Below are positions 1-7,381 of a stretch of DNA of 64,000 nucleotides, piece by piece. The stretch comes from Actinobacillus vicugnae (GTDB taxonomy: Bacteria > Pseudomonadota > Gammaproteobacteria > Enterobacterales > Pasteurellaceae), in the NCBI RefSeq assembly GCF_901687125.1, contig NZ_CABFJY010000046.1, positions 113,975-177,974 on the forward strand, read 5' to 3'. The notes below the pieces were generated by a model. That model was not told the DNA's origin. It searched no databases and was given only the letters and a program-made list of their open reading frames with translations. Within the stretch, counting starts at the first letter, position 1, and each line of letters starts with the position of its first letter. The translations under genes were made by a program, and so were the position numbers.

Positions 1-50
1 TCAAACGGTTTCATTCATTAGTAATAAACAACTTTGAGGGCTGATCAAAA

Positions 51-92
51 AAGCGGCCGAATTTGTAAAAAATTTTGCAAATTCGACCGCTT
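51..92. terminator. Uptake-signal inverted pair, terminator of the dicarboxylate transporter gene
   Basis: Two uptake-signal cores in opposite orientation (AAGCGGCCGAATTTG at 51-65 and its near complement at 78-92) form a 15-bp stem with one G:U pair. It lies just past the stop codon of the leftward gene at 108. Such paired uptake signals commonly serve as terminators in Pasteurellaceae. Confidence 0.7.
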
Positions 93-107
93 ATAAAAGG
101 ATTGAAA

Positions 108-1442
108 TTAGATAATTACATTTGCTAAAGCAATACCTACGCAACAAGCAGTAATTACGCCGACTAAACCTGGTGCCATAAAGCTGTGGTTGAAGTAGTA
201 TTTACCAATTTTTGTAGTACCTGTTACGTCAAAGTTTACTGTTGCAATATCTGATGGATAGTTTGGAATAAAGAAGTACGCATAGGTTGCTGGCATTAAA
301 CCGACTAATAATGGCGCGGGTAAGCCAATGGCGATACCAACTGGTAATAACATTTTTGCGGTTACTGCTTGGCTGTTTACCACCACTGACACTGCAAATA
401 AAGCAAAGGCGAATGTCCACGGTTGCGCTTTAATCATTTCCGTTACACCTTCTTTAAATGAAGGCATCGCATAACTAAAGTAAGTATCACTCATCCAAGC
501 AATACCGAAAATCGCAATGGTTGCCACCATACCTGATTTAAACACTACACCATTCGGTACTTTTTTCACATCTGTTTTGGTTAGCACTAAAATTAAACCA
601 CCAAAAGTCAGCATCACAATTTGAATGATTTTATCCATACCAGCGGTTTTGCCCGTGTCTGCCATAACAGGTTTGATTGATGGAATCATTGCAATAATCA
701 CAATCGTTGCAATCGCTGCTAAGAAAAGATATACCGAATTTTTCGCACTTGAAGGTAATTGCTCATCTAATGAAGTTGAACTCGTTTCTTCAATTTGTTT
801 ACGCAATACAGGATCTTGCATACGGCGTTGATATTCTGGATCATCCTCAAGCTCTTTACCACGGCGTAAGCTATATAAAGACATAGCAAGCACACCCACA
901 AATGTGGCTGACATGGTTACTGCCACAATATTTAACAATGTTACCCCTTCAAAGCCAGGTAATTTAGTGATTTCCGTTAAATAATATGCAACAGCAGCAG
1001 AAAGTGGGCTACCTGTGATCCCTAATTGAGAAGCAACGGAAGCGGCTGCCATTGGACGTTCTGGACGAATTTTATTTTTTAAAGCAATATCGCCGATAAT
1101 TGGCATGATTGAATAAACAGAATGGCCTGTACCTAACATTAAGGTCATAATATAGGTCACGAGCGGACCAAGAATGGTAATACGTTTAGGATTGCTACGT
1201 AAAATACGTTCAGCAATTTGTAACATAAATTTCAAGCCGCCAGCAGCTTCAAGTACAGAGGCACAAGTAACTACAGCTAAAATCACCAACATTACATCAA
1301 TTGGTGCTTTTGAAAGTGGCATACCAAGGAAAAACACTTCCACGAATAAACCAATTCCTGAAACTACCCCCAAGCCGATACCACCGTAACGGCTCCCCGC
1401 ATAAAGAAATGCTAATAAAAGCAAAAATTCTGCATAAAGCAT
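108..1442 (-). CDS. dcuB: Anaerobic C4-dicarboxylate transporter, DcuA/DcuB family
   Basis: Integral inner-membrane carrier that in this family exchanges or takes up fumarate, malate, aspartate and succinate for anaerobic fumarate respiration. The 444 residues are almost entirely hydrophobic segments. Family features I recognise are the GGIGLG segment near residue 21, IDVMLVILAV, GTGHSVYSIMPII and the C-terminal PNYPSDIATV followed by GTTKIG and FNHSF. The length matches DcuA and DcuB (about 435-445). The GTGH segment and the PSDIA motif fit DcuB better than DcuA, so the symbol is a best guess within the family. It is transcribed leftward alone and ends at an uptake-signal hairpin. Confidence 0.85.
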   Translation of the reverse strand: MLYAEFLLLLAFLYAGSRYGGIGLGVVSGIGLFVEVFFLGMPLSKAPIDVMLVILAVVTCASVLEAAGGLKFMLQIAERILRSNPKRITILGPLVTYIMTLMLGTGHSVYSIMPIIGDIALKNKIRPERPMAAASVASQLGITGSPLSAAVAYYLTEITKLPGFEGVTLLNIVAVTMSATFVGVLAMSLYSLRRGKELEDDPEYQRRMQDPVLRKQIEETSSTSLDEQLPSSAKNSVYLFLAAIATIVIIAMIPSIKPVMADTGKTAGMDKIIQIVMLTFGGLILVLTKTDVKKVPNGVVFKSGMVATIAIFGIAWMSDTYFSYAMPSFKEGVTEMIKAQPWTFAFALFAVSVVVNSQAVTAKMLLPVGIAIGLPAPLLVGLMPATYAYFFIPNYPSDIATVNFDVTGTTKIGKYYFNHSFMAPGLVGVITACCVGIALANVII

Positions 1443-1802
1443 ATAATCTCCAAAAATAATAAATAATCACCGTTTGCCAGTTTACTTGAGCTCGGATGAT
1501 GATTCCTTGCACTTGATCAAAACTGCATAACACTTTAGTAGTAGTCATACGAAATTTTGCACAAATATAACTACCTTTGACACACTTCAGTGGCTCTGCT
1601 GTTTCAGCTACTACAATAACCGATATTTTGTCGAATAAAAACACCCTAAAACATATGAATCTGTTGATAATTTATTCATTTTACAAAATAAATATTACCT
1701 ATTTTATTTATGGTATTTTCGTCTTACAATAATAAAGAGTATCATACTCATTAATTATCTTTATTTATAACTTTAATACAATAAAATATAAAAGGATGAC
1801 AT
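1443..1802. other. AT-rich divergent intergenic region
   Basis: This 360-base stretch separates the leftward transporter from rightward aphA and should hold both promoters. I see a short palindrome, GAGTATCATACTC, near 1738-1750 and long A/T runs around 1660-1800. I could not identify a convincing FNR or DcuR site. A purine-rich AAAGGATG lies just before the aphA start. No credible gene is present. Confidence 0.5.
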
Positions 1803-2516
1803 ATGAAATCTAACATTAAATATATTGCTATTGCAGTATTCACAAGCTTGCTTTCTCTTTCTAGCCAAGCTTCTGGTGAGAAAGAACCTTATACTCAAGC
1901 AGGGTTTACCGTACGCCAAGCAGAACAGCAAGCTCCAATCCACTGGGTATCAATCGAGCAAATTAAAAACAGTTTAAAAGATACTCCACCTATGAATGTA
2001 AGCTTTGATATTGATGATACTGTTGCTGCAACGAGTGGATGCTTTTATTATGGTCAGCAGAAATACTCTCCCAATGATCATAGCTATCTAAAAAATCAGG
2101 ATTTCTGGGATGAAATTAATGCAGGGTGTGATAAATATTCAATTCCTAAGCTCTCTGCAAAAGCATTAATTGAAATGCACCAAGCTCGAGGCGATCAAGT
2201 TTTCCTCATCACAGGCCGTACAGCGGGTAAAGATGATCAAGTTACGCCAATTCTCGCAAAAGCACTCGGTATTAAAAATATGCAACCTGTTAATTTTACA
2301 GGGGGACAAAAATCAGAATATAAACAAGGTAAAACCGCTGCTATAATTAAATACAAAGTACAATTGCACTATGGCGACAGCGATGATGATATTCTTGCAG
2401 CCAAAGAAGCAGGTATTCGAGGCATTCGTGTATTACGTGCAGCTAACTCAACTTATATTCCTCATCCACAAGCTGGAGGCTATGGCGAAGAAGTTTTAAT
2501 TAACTCAAGCTACTAG
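1803..2516 (+). CDS. aphA: Class B acid phosphatase (AphA)
   Basis: Periplasmic non-specific phosphomonoesterase of the HAD superfamily (DDDD phosphatases), thought to release phosphate and nucleosides from nucleotides. The 237-residue length matches the family. Residues 1-24 form a signal peptide with probable cleavage after the Ala of SQAS. The nucleophile motif FDIDDTV sits at about 68-74, with catalytic Asp69 and Asp71. FLITGRTAG supplies HAD motif 2, and HYGDSDDDILAAKEAGIRGIR supplies the C-terminal acidic motif. After the first motif it reads AATSGCFYYG instead of the enterobacterial LFSSPGF, a local divergence near the active site. An intrinsic terminator follows at 2531. It stands alone between dcuB and a small membrane peptide. 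Confidence 0.93.
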   Translation: MKSNIKYIAIAVFTSLLSLSSQASGEKEPYTQAGFTVRQAEQQAPIHWVSIEQIKNSLKDTPPMNVSFDIDDTVAATSGCFYYGQQKYSPNDHSYLKNQDFWDEINAGCDKYSIPKLSAKALIEMHQARGDQVFLITGRTAGKDDQVTPILAKALGIKNMQPVNFTGGQKSEYKQGKTAAIIKYKVQLHYGDSDDDILAAKEAGIRGIRVLRAANSTYIPHPQAGGYGEEVLINSSY

Positions 2517-2530
2517 TAATACGCTACAAT

Positions 2531-2562
2531 AAAAGCTGTTGATATTGTTCAACAGCTTTTTT
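2531..2562 (+). terminator. Intrinsic terminator of aphA
   Basis: AAAAGCTGTTGA, a short loop, then TCAACAGCTTTTTT: a 12-bp stem with a T-run directly after aphA. Its T-run abuts the ribosome-binding site of the small gene at 2576. Confidence 0.88.
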
Positions 2563-2575
2563 GTTGGAGCCTCTT

Positions 2576-2749
2576 ATGATCGAAGTTTATCTACTTGTTA
2601 TTCCATTTTGTTTCTTTATCAGCCTTTGTTCTTCATTTGCTCGCAAAGGTTTTTTAAGAGCAGTTCTACATAGTTTATTACTGGCACTAAGCTGGCCTAT
2701 TTCACTTCCGTTGCTTGCGCTAAAACGCTTGTTTAAGCGCTCTCACTAA
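2576..2749 (+). CDS. Small membrane peptide resembling the GhoT/OrtT toxin family
   Basis: A 57-codon gene starting at ATG 2576 with GGAG at 2566-2569; an in-frame TTG at 2561 lies inside the aphA terminator and is rejected. The product has a hydrophobic N-terminal segment (residues 3-18), a basic patch (ARKG), and a second hydrophobic segment containing ALSWPISLPLLAL and ending with KRLFKRSH. From memory, the length and the WP(I/M)S(L/F)P motif in the second segment match E. coli GhoT and OrtT (57 aa; WPMSLPVALL / WPMSFPVALL). Those are inner-membrane toxins that dissipate proton motive force. No GhoS-like antitoxin is adjacent, as is also true for orphan OrtT. The assignment is an inference from one short motif, length and topology. 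Confidence 0.55.
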   Translation: MIEVYLLVIPFCFFISLCSSFARKGFLRAVLHSLLLALSWPISLPLLALKRLFKRSH

Positions 2750-2764
2750 TATTTTTGAATTTAT

Positions 2765-2818
2765 AAGCGGTCAGATTTTTGCTTATTTTTGCAAAAAAAT
2801 CAGCAAAACAGACCGCTT
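2765..2818. terminator. Uptake-signal inverted pair after the small membrane gene
   Basis: AAGCGGTC at 2765-2772 and GACCGCTT at 2811-2818 with partly complementary inner arms; probable terminator for the gene ending at 2749. Confidence 0.55.
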
Positions 2819-2874
2819 TCCTCTTCTCTTCTTTGTATTATCTATTTCTTTTTCTAAAAAAACACTTGCATACA

Positions 2875-2913
2875 ACTGAATAAAAATGCAAAATAAAAGC
2901 ATAAATAATCAAT
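2875..2913. promoter_or_regulatory. Tandem ARG boxes upstream of arcB
   Basis: The 18-mer at 2875-2892 contains TGAATAAAAATGCA, close to the ArgR consensus TGAATnnnnATTCA. A weaker second box at 2896-2913 (AGCATAAATAATCA) is separated from it by exactly 3 bp, the canonical spacing for an ArgR hexamer. ArgR control of the ornithine carbamoyltransferase downstream is inferred from this. Confidence 0.65.
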
Positions 2914-2941
2914 TATGTTAATTTGGCATTGGATTAACAAC

Positions 2942-2970
2942 TTGATGGCAAACGTTTGCTTTGTTAGAAT
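2942..2970 (+). promoter_or_regulatory. Putative arcB promoter with a LacI/PurR-type operator in the spacer
   Basis: TTGATG (2942-2947), a 17-bp spacer and TAGAAT (2965-2970) form a plausible sigma-70 promoter. The spacer is opened by the perfect palindrome GCAAACGTTTGC (2948-2959). The 16-mer TGGCAAACGTTTGCTT matches the enterobacterial PurR consensus ACGCAAACGTTTGCGT at 13 of 16 positions. The ARG boxes lie about 80 bp upstream of the expected start, a position suited to activation. Confidence 0.55.
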
Positions 2971-3043
2971 TATGTGCCTACTTCTACAAGAAAGGTTAAT
3001 GGCGACTCTCAAGTACCAACCCCATAAATTTTTAGGAGTAAAA

Positions 3044-3232
3044 ATGTTTAACCCTACCCTTGTTATATCTGCATTTGGTATAACTCATTCGATAGCAAAT
3101 GCTTTTGCTATTACAGCGCAATTCATTTTAAAGCATTCACGCCTTACCATTTCCAATTTCAATCACTCACGATCCCGAATAAGTTATTTCACTTATACAA
3201 GCGGTCAAATTTTTAAAACTTTTTACTTATAG
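3044..3232 (+). CDS. Small ORF with strong ribosome-binding site preceding arcB, possible leader ORF
   Basis: A 62-codon frame starts at ATG 3044 behind TTTTTAGGAGTAAAA, a near-ideal Shine-Dalgarno. It ends 19 bp before the arcB start. The product is not one I recognise; it has a mildly hydrophobic first half and a Ser/Arg/Asn-rich second half. Its last codons fall inside an uptake signal (ACAAGCGGTC at 3199), which argues against a conserved protein. It may be a leader whose translation affects arcB, or chance. Confidence 0.3.
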   Translation: MFNPTLVISAFGITHSIANAFAITAQFILKHSRLTISNFNHSRSRISYFTYTSGQIFKTFYL

Positions 3233-3251
3233 CAGACACAGGAGCAATATC

Positions 3252-4256
3252 ATGGCATTTAATCTTAAAAATAGACATTTACTCAGCCTTGTAAACCATA
3301 CCGAACGTGAAATTAAATTTTTACTAGATTTAGCTCAAGATCTCAAACGTGCGAAATATGCAGGAACAGAACAACAACAATTAAAAGGCAAAAATATTGC
3401 ATTAATTTTTGAAAAAACCTCCACCCGTACCCGCTGTGCATTTGAAGTGGCGGCTTACGATCAGGGTGCTCATGTCACTTATATCGATCCAACTTCTTCA
3501 CAAATTGGTCATAAAGAATCAATGAAAGATACCGCACGTGTGCTGGGTAGAATGTACGATGCGATTCAATATCGTGGCTTTAAACAATCTGTAGTGCAAG
3601 AACTTGCTGACTACGCAGGCGTGCCAGTATTCAATGGTTTAACCGATGAATTCCACCCAACCCAAATGTTGGCGGATGTGCTGACTATGATCGAAAATTG
3701 CGAAAAACCACTTAGCCAAATTAGCTATGTATATATCGGTGATGCACGTAACAATATGGGTAATTCGCTCTTATTAATTGGTGCAAAATTAGGTATGGAC
3801 GTGCGCATTTGTGCGCCAAAAGCGTTATTACCAGAAGATAGTTTAGTTGAGATGTGCCAAAAATTTGCTGAGCAAAGTGGGGCAAGAATTACTGTTACAG
3901 AAGACATCGACAAAGCAGTAAACGGTGTGGATTTTGTGCATACCGATGTTTGGGTTTCAATGGGCGAACCGCTTGAAACTTGGGGCGAGCGTATCGAGAT
4001 GTTAATGCCGTATCAAGTAACGCCAGCATTAATGAAACGCACAGGCAATCCTAAAGTGAAATTTATGCACTGCTTACCCGCATTCCATAACAGCGAAACT
4101 AAAATTGGTAAACAAATTGCTGAAAAATACCCTGCACTCGCAAACGGTATTGAAGTAACTGAAGACGTATTTGAATCGCCAGCAAACGTAGCATTTGAAC
4201 AAGCTGAAAACCGTATGCACACCATTAAAGCAGTAATGGTAGCGAGTTTGGCATAG
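3252..4256 (+). CDS. arcB: Ornithine carbamoyltransferase, catabolic type
   Basis: Cytoplasmic enzyme interconverting ornithine plus carbamoyl phosphate and citrulline. In the arginine deiminase pathway it runs toward carbamoyl phosphate. The 334 residues carry the carbamoyl-phosphate motif STRTR (57-61), the family segment [13 protein letters not shown], the ornithine-binding VWVSMGE loop and the HCLPAFH active-site motif (about 272-278). The start has GGAGCAA upstream. arcC follows after 78 bp, so the two probably form an operon that makes ATP from carbamoyl phosphate. No arginine deiminase gene is in the window. The pairing with carbamate kinase supports a catabolic role, although the sequence type overlaps anabolic ArgF/ArgI. 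Upstream ARG boxes suggest ArgR control. Confidence 0.93.
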   Translation: MAFNLKNRHLLSLVNHTEREIKFLLDLAQDLKRAKYAGTEQQQLKGKNIALIFEKTSTRTRCAFEVAAYDQGAHVTYIDPTSSQIGHKESMKDTARVLGRMYDAIQYRGFKQSVVQELADYAGVPVFNGLTDEFHPTQMLADVLTMIENCEKPLSQISYVYIGDARNNMGNSLLLIGAKLGMDVRICAPKALLPEDSLVEMCQKFAEQSGARITVTEDIDKAVNGVDFVHTDVWVSMGEPLETWGERIEMLMPYQVTPALMKRTGNPKVKFMHCLPAFHNSETKIGKQIAEKYPALANGIEVTEDVFESPANVAFEQAENRMHTIKAVMVASLA

Positions 4257-4290
4257 TTTCGAGATTATAGTATTACACAAAGGTAATCCA

Positions 4291-4316
4291 TAGGGCGAAT
4301 ACGGTTCGCCCTTACA
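4291..4316. repeat. Dispersed intergenic palindrome, family A copy 1
   Basis: TAGGGCGAATACGGTTCGCC continuing CTTACA, with GGGCGAA (4293-4299) pairing to TTCGCCC (4305-4311). It lies between arcB and arcC. Related copies are at 41071 and 51706. Confidence 0.6.
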
Positions 4317-4334
4317 TTAAAACAGGAATATAAA

Positions 4335-5282
4335 ATGAAAATCGTTGTAGCGCTTGGCGGAAACGCTTTATTAAAACGTGGCGAGCCGATGACCGCCCAA
4401 AATCAATCGGCAAATATCAAAATTGCGGCTGAACAATTAGCTAAAATCAAACCGAATAATGAATTAGTGATCTCACATGGTAACGGTCCACAAGTAGGCT
4501 TACTTGCCTTACAACACGCAGCATATCACACCCAAAATGCACAAATCGAACCCTATCCACTTGATGTATTAGTATCACAAACCGTCGGTATGATCGGCTA
4601 TATGTTGCAACAAGAACTGACTAATTTAGTGCCAGATCACCCAACCATTACTGTGCTTACTCAAGTAATCGTTGATCCAAAAGATCCCGCCTTCCAAAAA
4701 CCAAGCAAACCCATTGGTCAAGTTTATACAAAAGAAGAAGCAGAAGCATTAGCTGCTGAAAAAGGCTGGACAGTGATGCCAGATGGTCAATACTATCGCC
4801 GTGCCGTACCAAGCCCATTACCAAAAGGCGTAACAGGGATGGATTCAGTAAAAGCATTATTGGCAAACAATAATATCGTGATCTGTGGTGGTGGTGGCGG
4901 TATTCCAAGCTACTATAATGAACAAGGCGATTTACAAGGGGTTGAAGCGGTAGTAGATAAAGATTTATGTACCGCAGTGATTTCACAACAGCTTGATGCC
5001 GATTTATTTATTATCGCAACCGATGTCAAAGCCGCTTGCTTAAACTTCAATAAACCAGGCCAACTTCAAATCGCCAAAGCAAATCCTACTGAATTAGAAA
5101 AATTAGCAGATGAATTTGCTGCTGGTTCAATGGGACCAAAAGTTAAGGCAGTGATTAACTTTGTAAAAGCAACAGGTAAAGATGCGGTTATTGGCTCACT
5201 TTCTGAGATTGAAGAAATCGTAAAGGGCAACGCAGGAACCCGAGTGACCAACAGCATTTCAGGCATTGAGTTCTACAAATAA
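4335..5282 (+). CDS. arcC: Carbamate kinase
   Basis: Converts carbamoyl phosphate and ADP to ATP, carbamate and ammonia, the energy-yielding last step of arginine, citrulline or agmatine fermentation. The 315 residues begin with the amino-acid-kinase signature [21 protein letters not shown], the [10 protein letters not shown] loop, VDKD and TDV near residue 220 follow. GSMGPKVKA near the C-terminus is the conserved ATP-site segment, and the protein ends within a few residues of the usual family end. AGGAATATAA precedes the start. It is downstream of arcB in the same direction; a 26-bp palindrome of a dispersed family occupies the gap. Confidence 0.95.
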   Translation: MKIVVALGGNALLKRGEPMTAQNQSANIKIAAEQLAKIKPNNELVISHGNGPQVGLLALQHAAYHTQNAQIEPYPLDVLVSQTVGMIGYMLQQELTNLVPDHPTITVLTQVIVDPKDPAFQKPSKPIGQVYTKEEAEALAAEKGWTVMPDGQYYRRAVPSPLPKGVTGMDSVKALLANNNIVICGGGGGIPSYYNEQGDLQGVEAVVDKDLCTAVISQQLDADLFIIATDVKAACLNFNKPGQLQIAKANPTELEKLADEFAAGSMGPKVKAVINFVKATGKDAVIGSLSEIEEIVKGNAGTRVTNSISGIEFYK

Positions 5283-5304
5283 TAAACGGTCAGATTTCAT
5301 AATA

Positions 5305-5403
5305 CCTAGCACGAGCCGTGCTAGGTTAGCAACTCCGTTGGAGCTGGAAATAAGGTAAGCTACTCAACAGCCTAGTCACCACGCACAGCTCGTGTGTGGT
5401 AGG
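5305..5403. repeat. Dispersed intergenic palindromes, family B cluster
   Basis: CCTAGCACGAG at 5305 pairs with CGTGCTAGG ending at 5325. A second palindrome near 5330-5346 (AACTCC/GGAGCT) and a third at 5371-5403 (CCTAGTCACCACGC with GTGTGTGGTAGG) follow. The CCTAGCACGAGCC core recurs at 57196. These structured repeats fill the gap between arcC and the LysR gene. Confidence 0.6.
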
Positions 5404-5521
5404 AAAGAGGCAAGCGGTCAGATTTCCTGAAGATTTTGCAATTCTCCCTTCTCTCTCGCAAAGGGCGAGAGTATACAGAAAATCGTGCGTGAGCAATAAA
5501 ATTTTATCAAAATACGACCGC

Positions 5522-6436
5522 TTACTGTTTTGCCCAAACGCTATTGCGCAGTTTTTCTGCAAAAAAGTCCATTAACACCTGCACTCGTTTTGGACGAAGT
5601 GGATTAGGTGGAGCAAGCAGATAAAGTGAAATAGGCTCAATTTTCCATTCCGCAAGTACAGACTGCAATTGCCCTCGACGAATCTCATCCGACACCATAA
5701 ATTCAGGAATCACGCTAATTCCTTTGCCTGCCAATAACAAAGGCAAAAATACATCTGCTGTATTCGCTTGCATTTTAGGCTGAATCACTTGAGTAAATTC
5801 CCCTTGTGTTGCGTGGCGAAAAGTCCAACTTCGTGCATTTTTAACATTGGTATAAATTAATGCTGTCTGAGAAACAATATCTTTTGGGTGCTGTGGCGTG
5901 CCATATTCCGCGAGATAACTAGGTGTCGCAACCAACAACAACGCAACATTACATAAACGCTTAGCCAATAAAGAAGAATCTTCCAGCCGTGAAATACGTA
6001 ATGCAAAGTCGAAGCGATCATCAATTAAATCCACCGTTTCATCCGCCAGATGCATATCAAGTTCAATATTCGGATATTGCTGACAAAACTCAGGCAGAAG
6101 TGGGGCAATTTCACGCAGTCCAAACGATAGTGGCACAGTAAATCGCACTTTTCCTTGAAATTGATCCACTTCATCACGCAATTGCGCTTCCAACGCCTCA
6201 CCATCTGCTAATAATTGCTGGGCAAAAGCCTGCACTGTTTGCCCGCTTTCCGTTAGCACTAATTTACGAGAAGTACGCTGAAATAATGTCGTTTTCATAC
6301 GTTCTTCAAGCCGAGAAATTGCTTTAGAAACCGTTGCTTGTGAAAGATTTAATACCTGCGCCGTCGCAGAAAAAGAACCTGTTTCCACCACCTTGGCGAA
6401 AATTGCCCAAGCTTCAAAATCAGGAAGTTTAGCCAT
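5522..6436 (-). CDS. LysR-family transcriptional regulator
   Basis: DNA-binding regulator of 304 residues. The N-terminal winged helix-turn-helix (about 7-66) has the family pattern FSATAQVLNLSQATVSKAIS and LEERMKTTLFQRTSRKLVLTE in order. The remainder is the periplasmic-binding-like effector domain. The start is supported by AGGAGCAAATC just upstream. It is divergent from the pirin gene at 6570, with about 130 bp of shared promoter space, the standard arrangement for a LysR protein controlling its neighbour. The effector cannot be read from the sequence. The stop codon abuts an uptake signal. Confidence 0.9.
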   Translation of the reverse strand: MAKLPDFEAWAIFAKVVETGSFSATAQVLNLSQATVSKAISRLEERMKTTLFQRTSRKLVLTESGQTVQAFAQQLLADGEALEAQLRDEVDQFQGKVRFTVPLSFGLREIAPLLPEFCQQYPNIELDMHLADETVDLIDDRFDFALRISRLEDSSLLAKRLCNVALLLVATPSYLAEYGTPQHPKDIVSQTALIYTNVKNARSWTFRHATQGEFTQVIQPKMQANTADVFLPLLLAGKGISVIPEFMVSDEIRRGQLQSVLAEWKIEPISLYLLAPPNPLRPKRVQVLMDFFAEKLRNSVWAKQ

Positions 6437-6569
6437 GATTTGCTCCTATTGCATCATTTTTGGAATATATGTTATTCAATACATTCTATTTTATCAATTA
6501 AGAAAGCCCTCTATACTGCACTACATCAGCCAAACGGCTTATTAACCGCATTTTAGATAAGGAAAAAGT

Positions 6570-7274
6570 ATGATAGAACATCGTCCATTTAATCAATTAG
6601 GTCACGCAGACTACGGCTGGTTACACGCAAATTATCATTTTTCATTTGCTAACTATTTTGACCGTCACCGTATGCATTGGGGAAATTTACGGGTATGGAA
6701 TGATGATGTTATCGCCCCGCAAACAGGCTTTGATACACATCCACATAAAGAAATGGAAATTATCACTTATGTACGTAAAGGCGCTATTACCCACCGTGAC
6801 AGCATGGGCAACCATGGTCGTACCGAAGCTGGCGATGTACAAGTGATGTCAGCAGGTTCAGGCGTATATCACTCAGAACACAATCTAGAAAATGAAGATA
6901 CCACACTTTTCCAAATTTGGATTTTACCCACCATGGAAAGCGCAAAAGGTGCGCCTTCGTGGGGAACCCGCCAATTCCCGAAAGCCGATAGAAGCGGTCA
7001 ATTTGTGGTGTTAGCAAGCGGTGTTGAAGGTGATGATGCATTACCAATCCGCACCAATGCCCGTGTGCTAGGCGCAACCATTAAAGCAGGCGAAACCGTG
7101 GAATACCACTTTGAGGACACAAACCGTTTTGGTTATTTAGTGCCCGCACAAGGTAAAGTAGCAATCAACGGCGTGCGTCTCGAAACTCGAGACGGTGCAG
7201 CAATCCACAATGAAACTGTGATCAAAGTTACCGCATTTTCTGATGCTGAAGTGGTATTGGTGGATACGGAGTAA
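6570..7274 (+). CDS. Pirin-family bicupin protein
   Basis: Bicupin of 234 residues resembling E. coli YhhW, which has quercetin 2,3-dioxygenase activity in vitro; the physiological substrate is unknown. The N-terminal cupin holds the metal ligands in FDTHPHKEMEIITYV and the later SGVYHSEHN, i.e. the His-His-His-Glu set of the family. A second cupin follows from about residue 150 and has lost the ligands, as is usual. AAGGAAAAAGT precedes the start. Probably controlled by the divergent LysR protein. A bidirectional terminator separates it from scrA. Confidence 0.88.
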   Translation: MIEHRPFNQLGHADYGWLHANYHFSFANYFDRHRMHWGNLRVWNDDVIAPQTGFDTHPHKEMEIITYVRKGAITHRDSMGNHGRTEAGDVQVMSAGSGVYHSEHNLENEDTTLFQIWILPTMESAKGAPSWGTRQFPKADRSGQFVVLASGVEGDDALPIRTNARVLGATIKAGETVEYHFEDTNRFGYLVPAQGKVAINGVRLETRDGAAIHNETVIKVTAFSDAEVVLVDTE

Positions 7275-7282
7275 ATCAATAC

Positions 7283-7315
7283 AAGCGGTTAAATTTCAAC
7301 AAAATTTGACCGCTT
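7283..7315. terminator. Uptake-signal pair after the pirin gene
   Basis: AAGCGGTTAAATTT at 7283-7296 pairs with AAATTTGACCGCTT ending at 7315, nearly perfect. Terminator candidate for the rightward gene. Confidence 0.65.
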
Positions 7316-7330
7316 ATCACATAAAACAAA

Positions 7331-7360
7331 AATCCCCTAAACCATAAGATTTAGGGGATT
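7331..7360. terminator. Bidirectional terminator between pirin gene and scrA
   Basis: AATCCCCTAAA (7331-7341) and TTTAGGGGATT (7350-7360) form a perfect 11-bp stem, with T-rich tails on both strands. It mainly serves leftward scrA. Confidence 0.88.
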
Positions 7361-7381
7361 TTATGTTATTTGTTGCTAAGA

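Noticed and set aside
1297..1644. 115-codon frame on the minus strand across the dcuB start
   Set aside because: It overlaps dcuB out of frame, has no ribosome-binding site and no family-like sequence.
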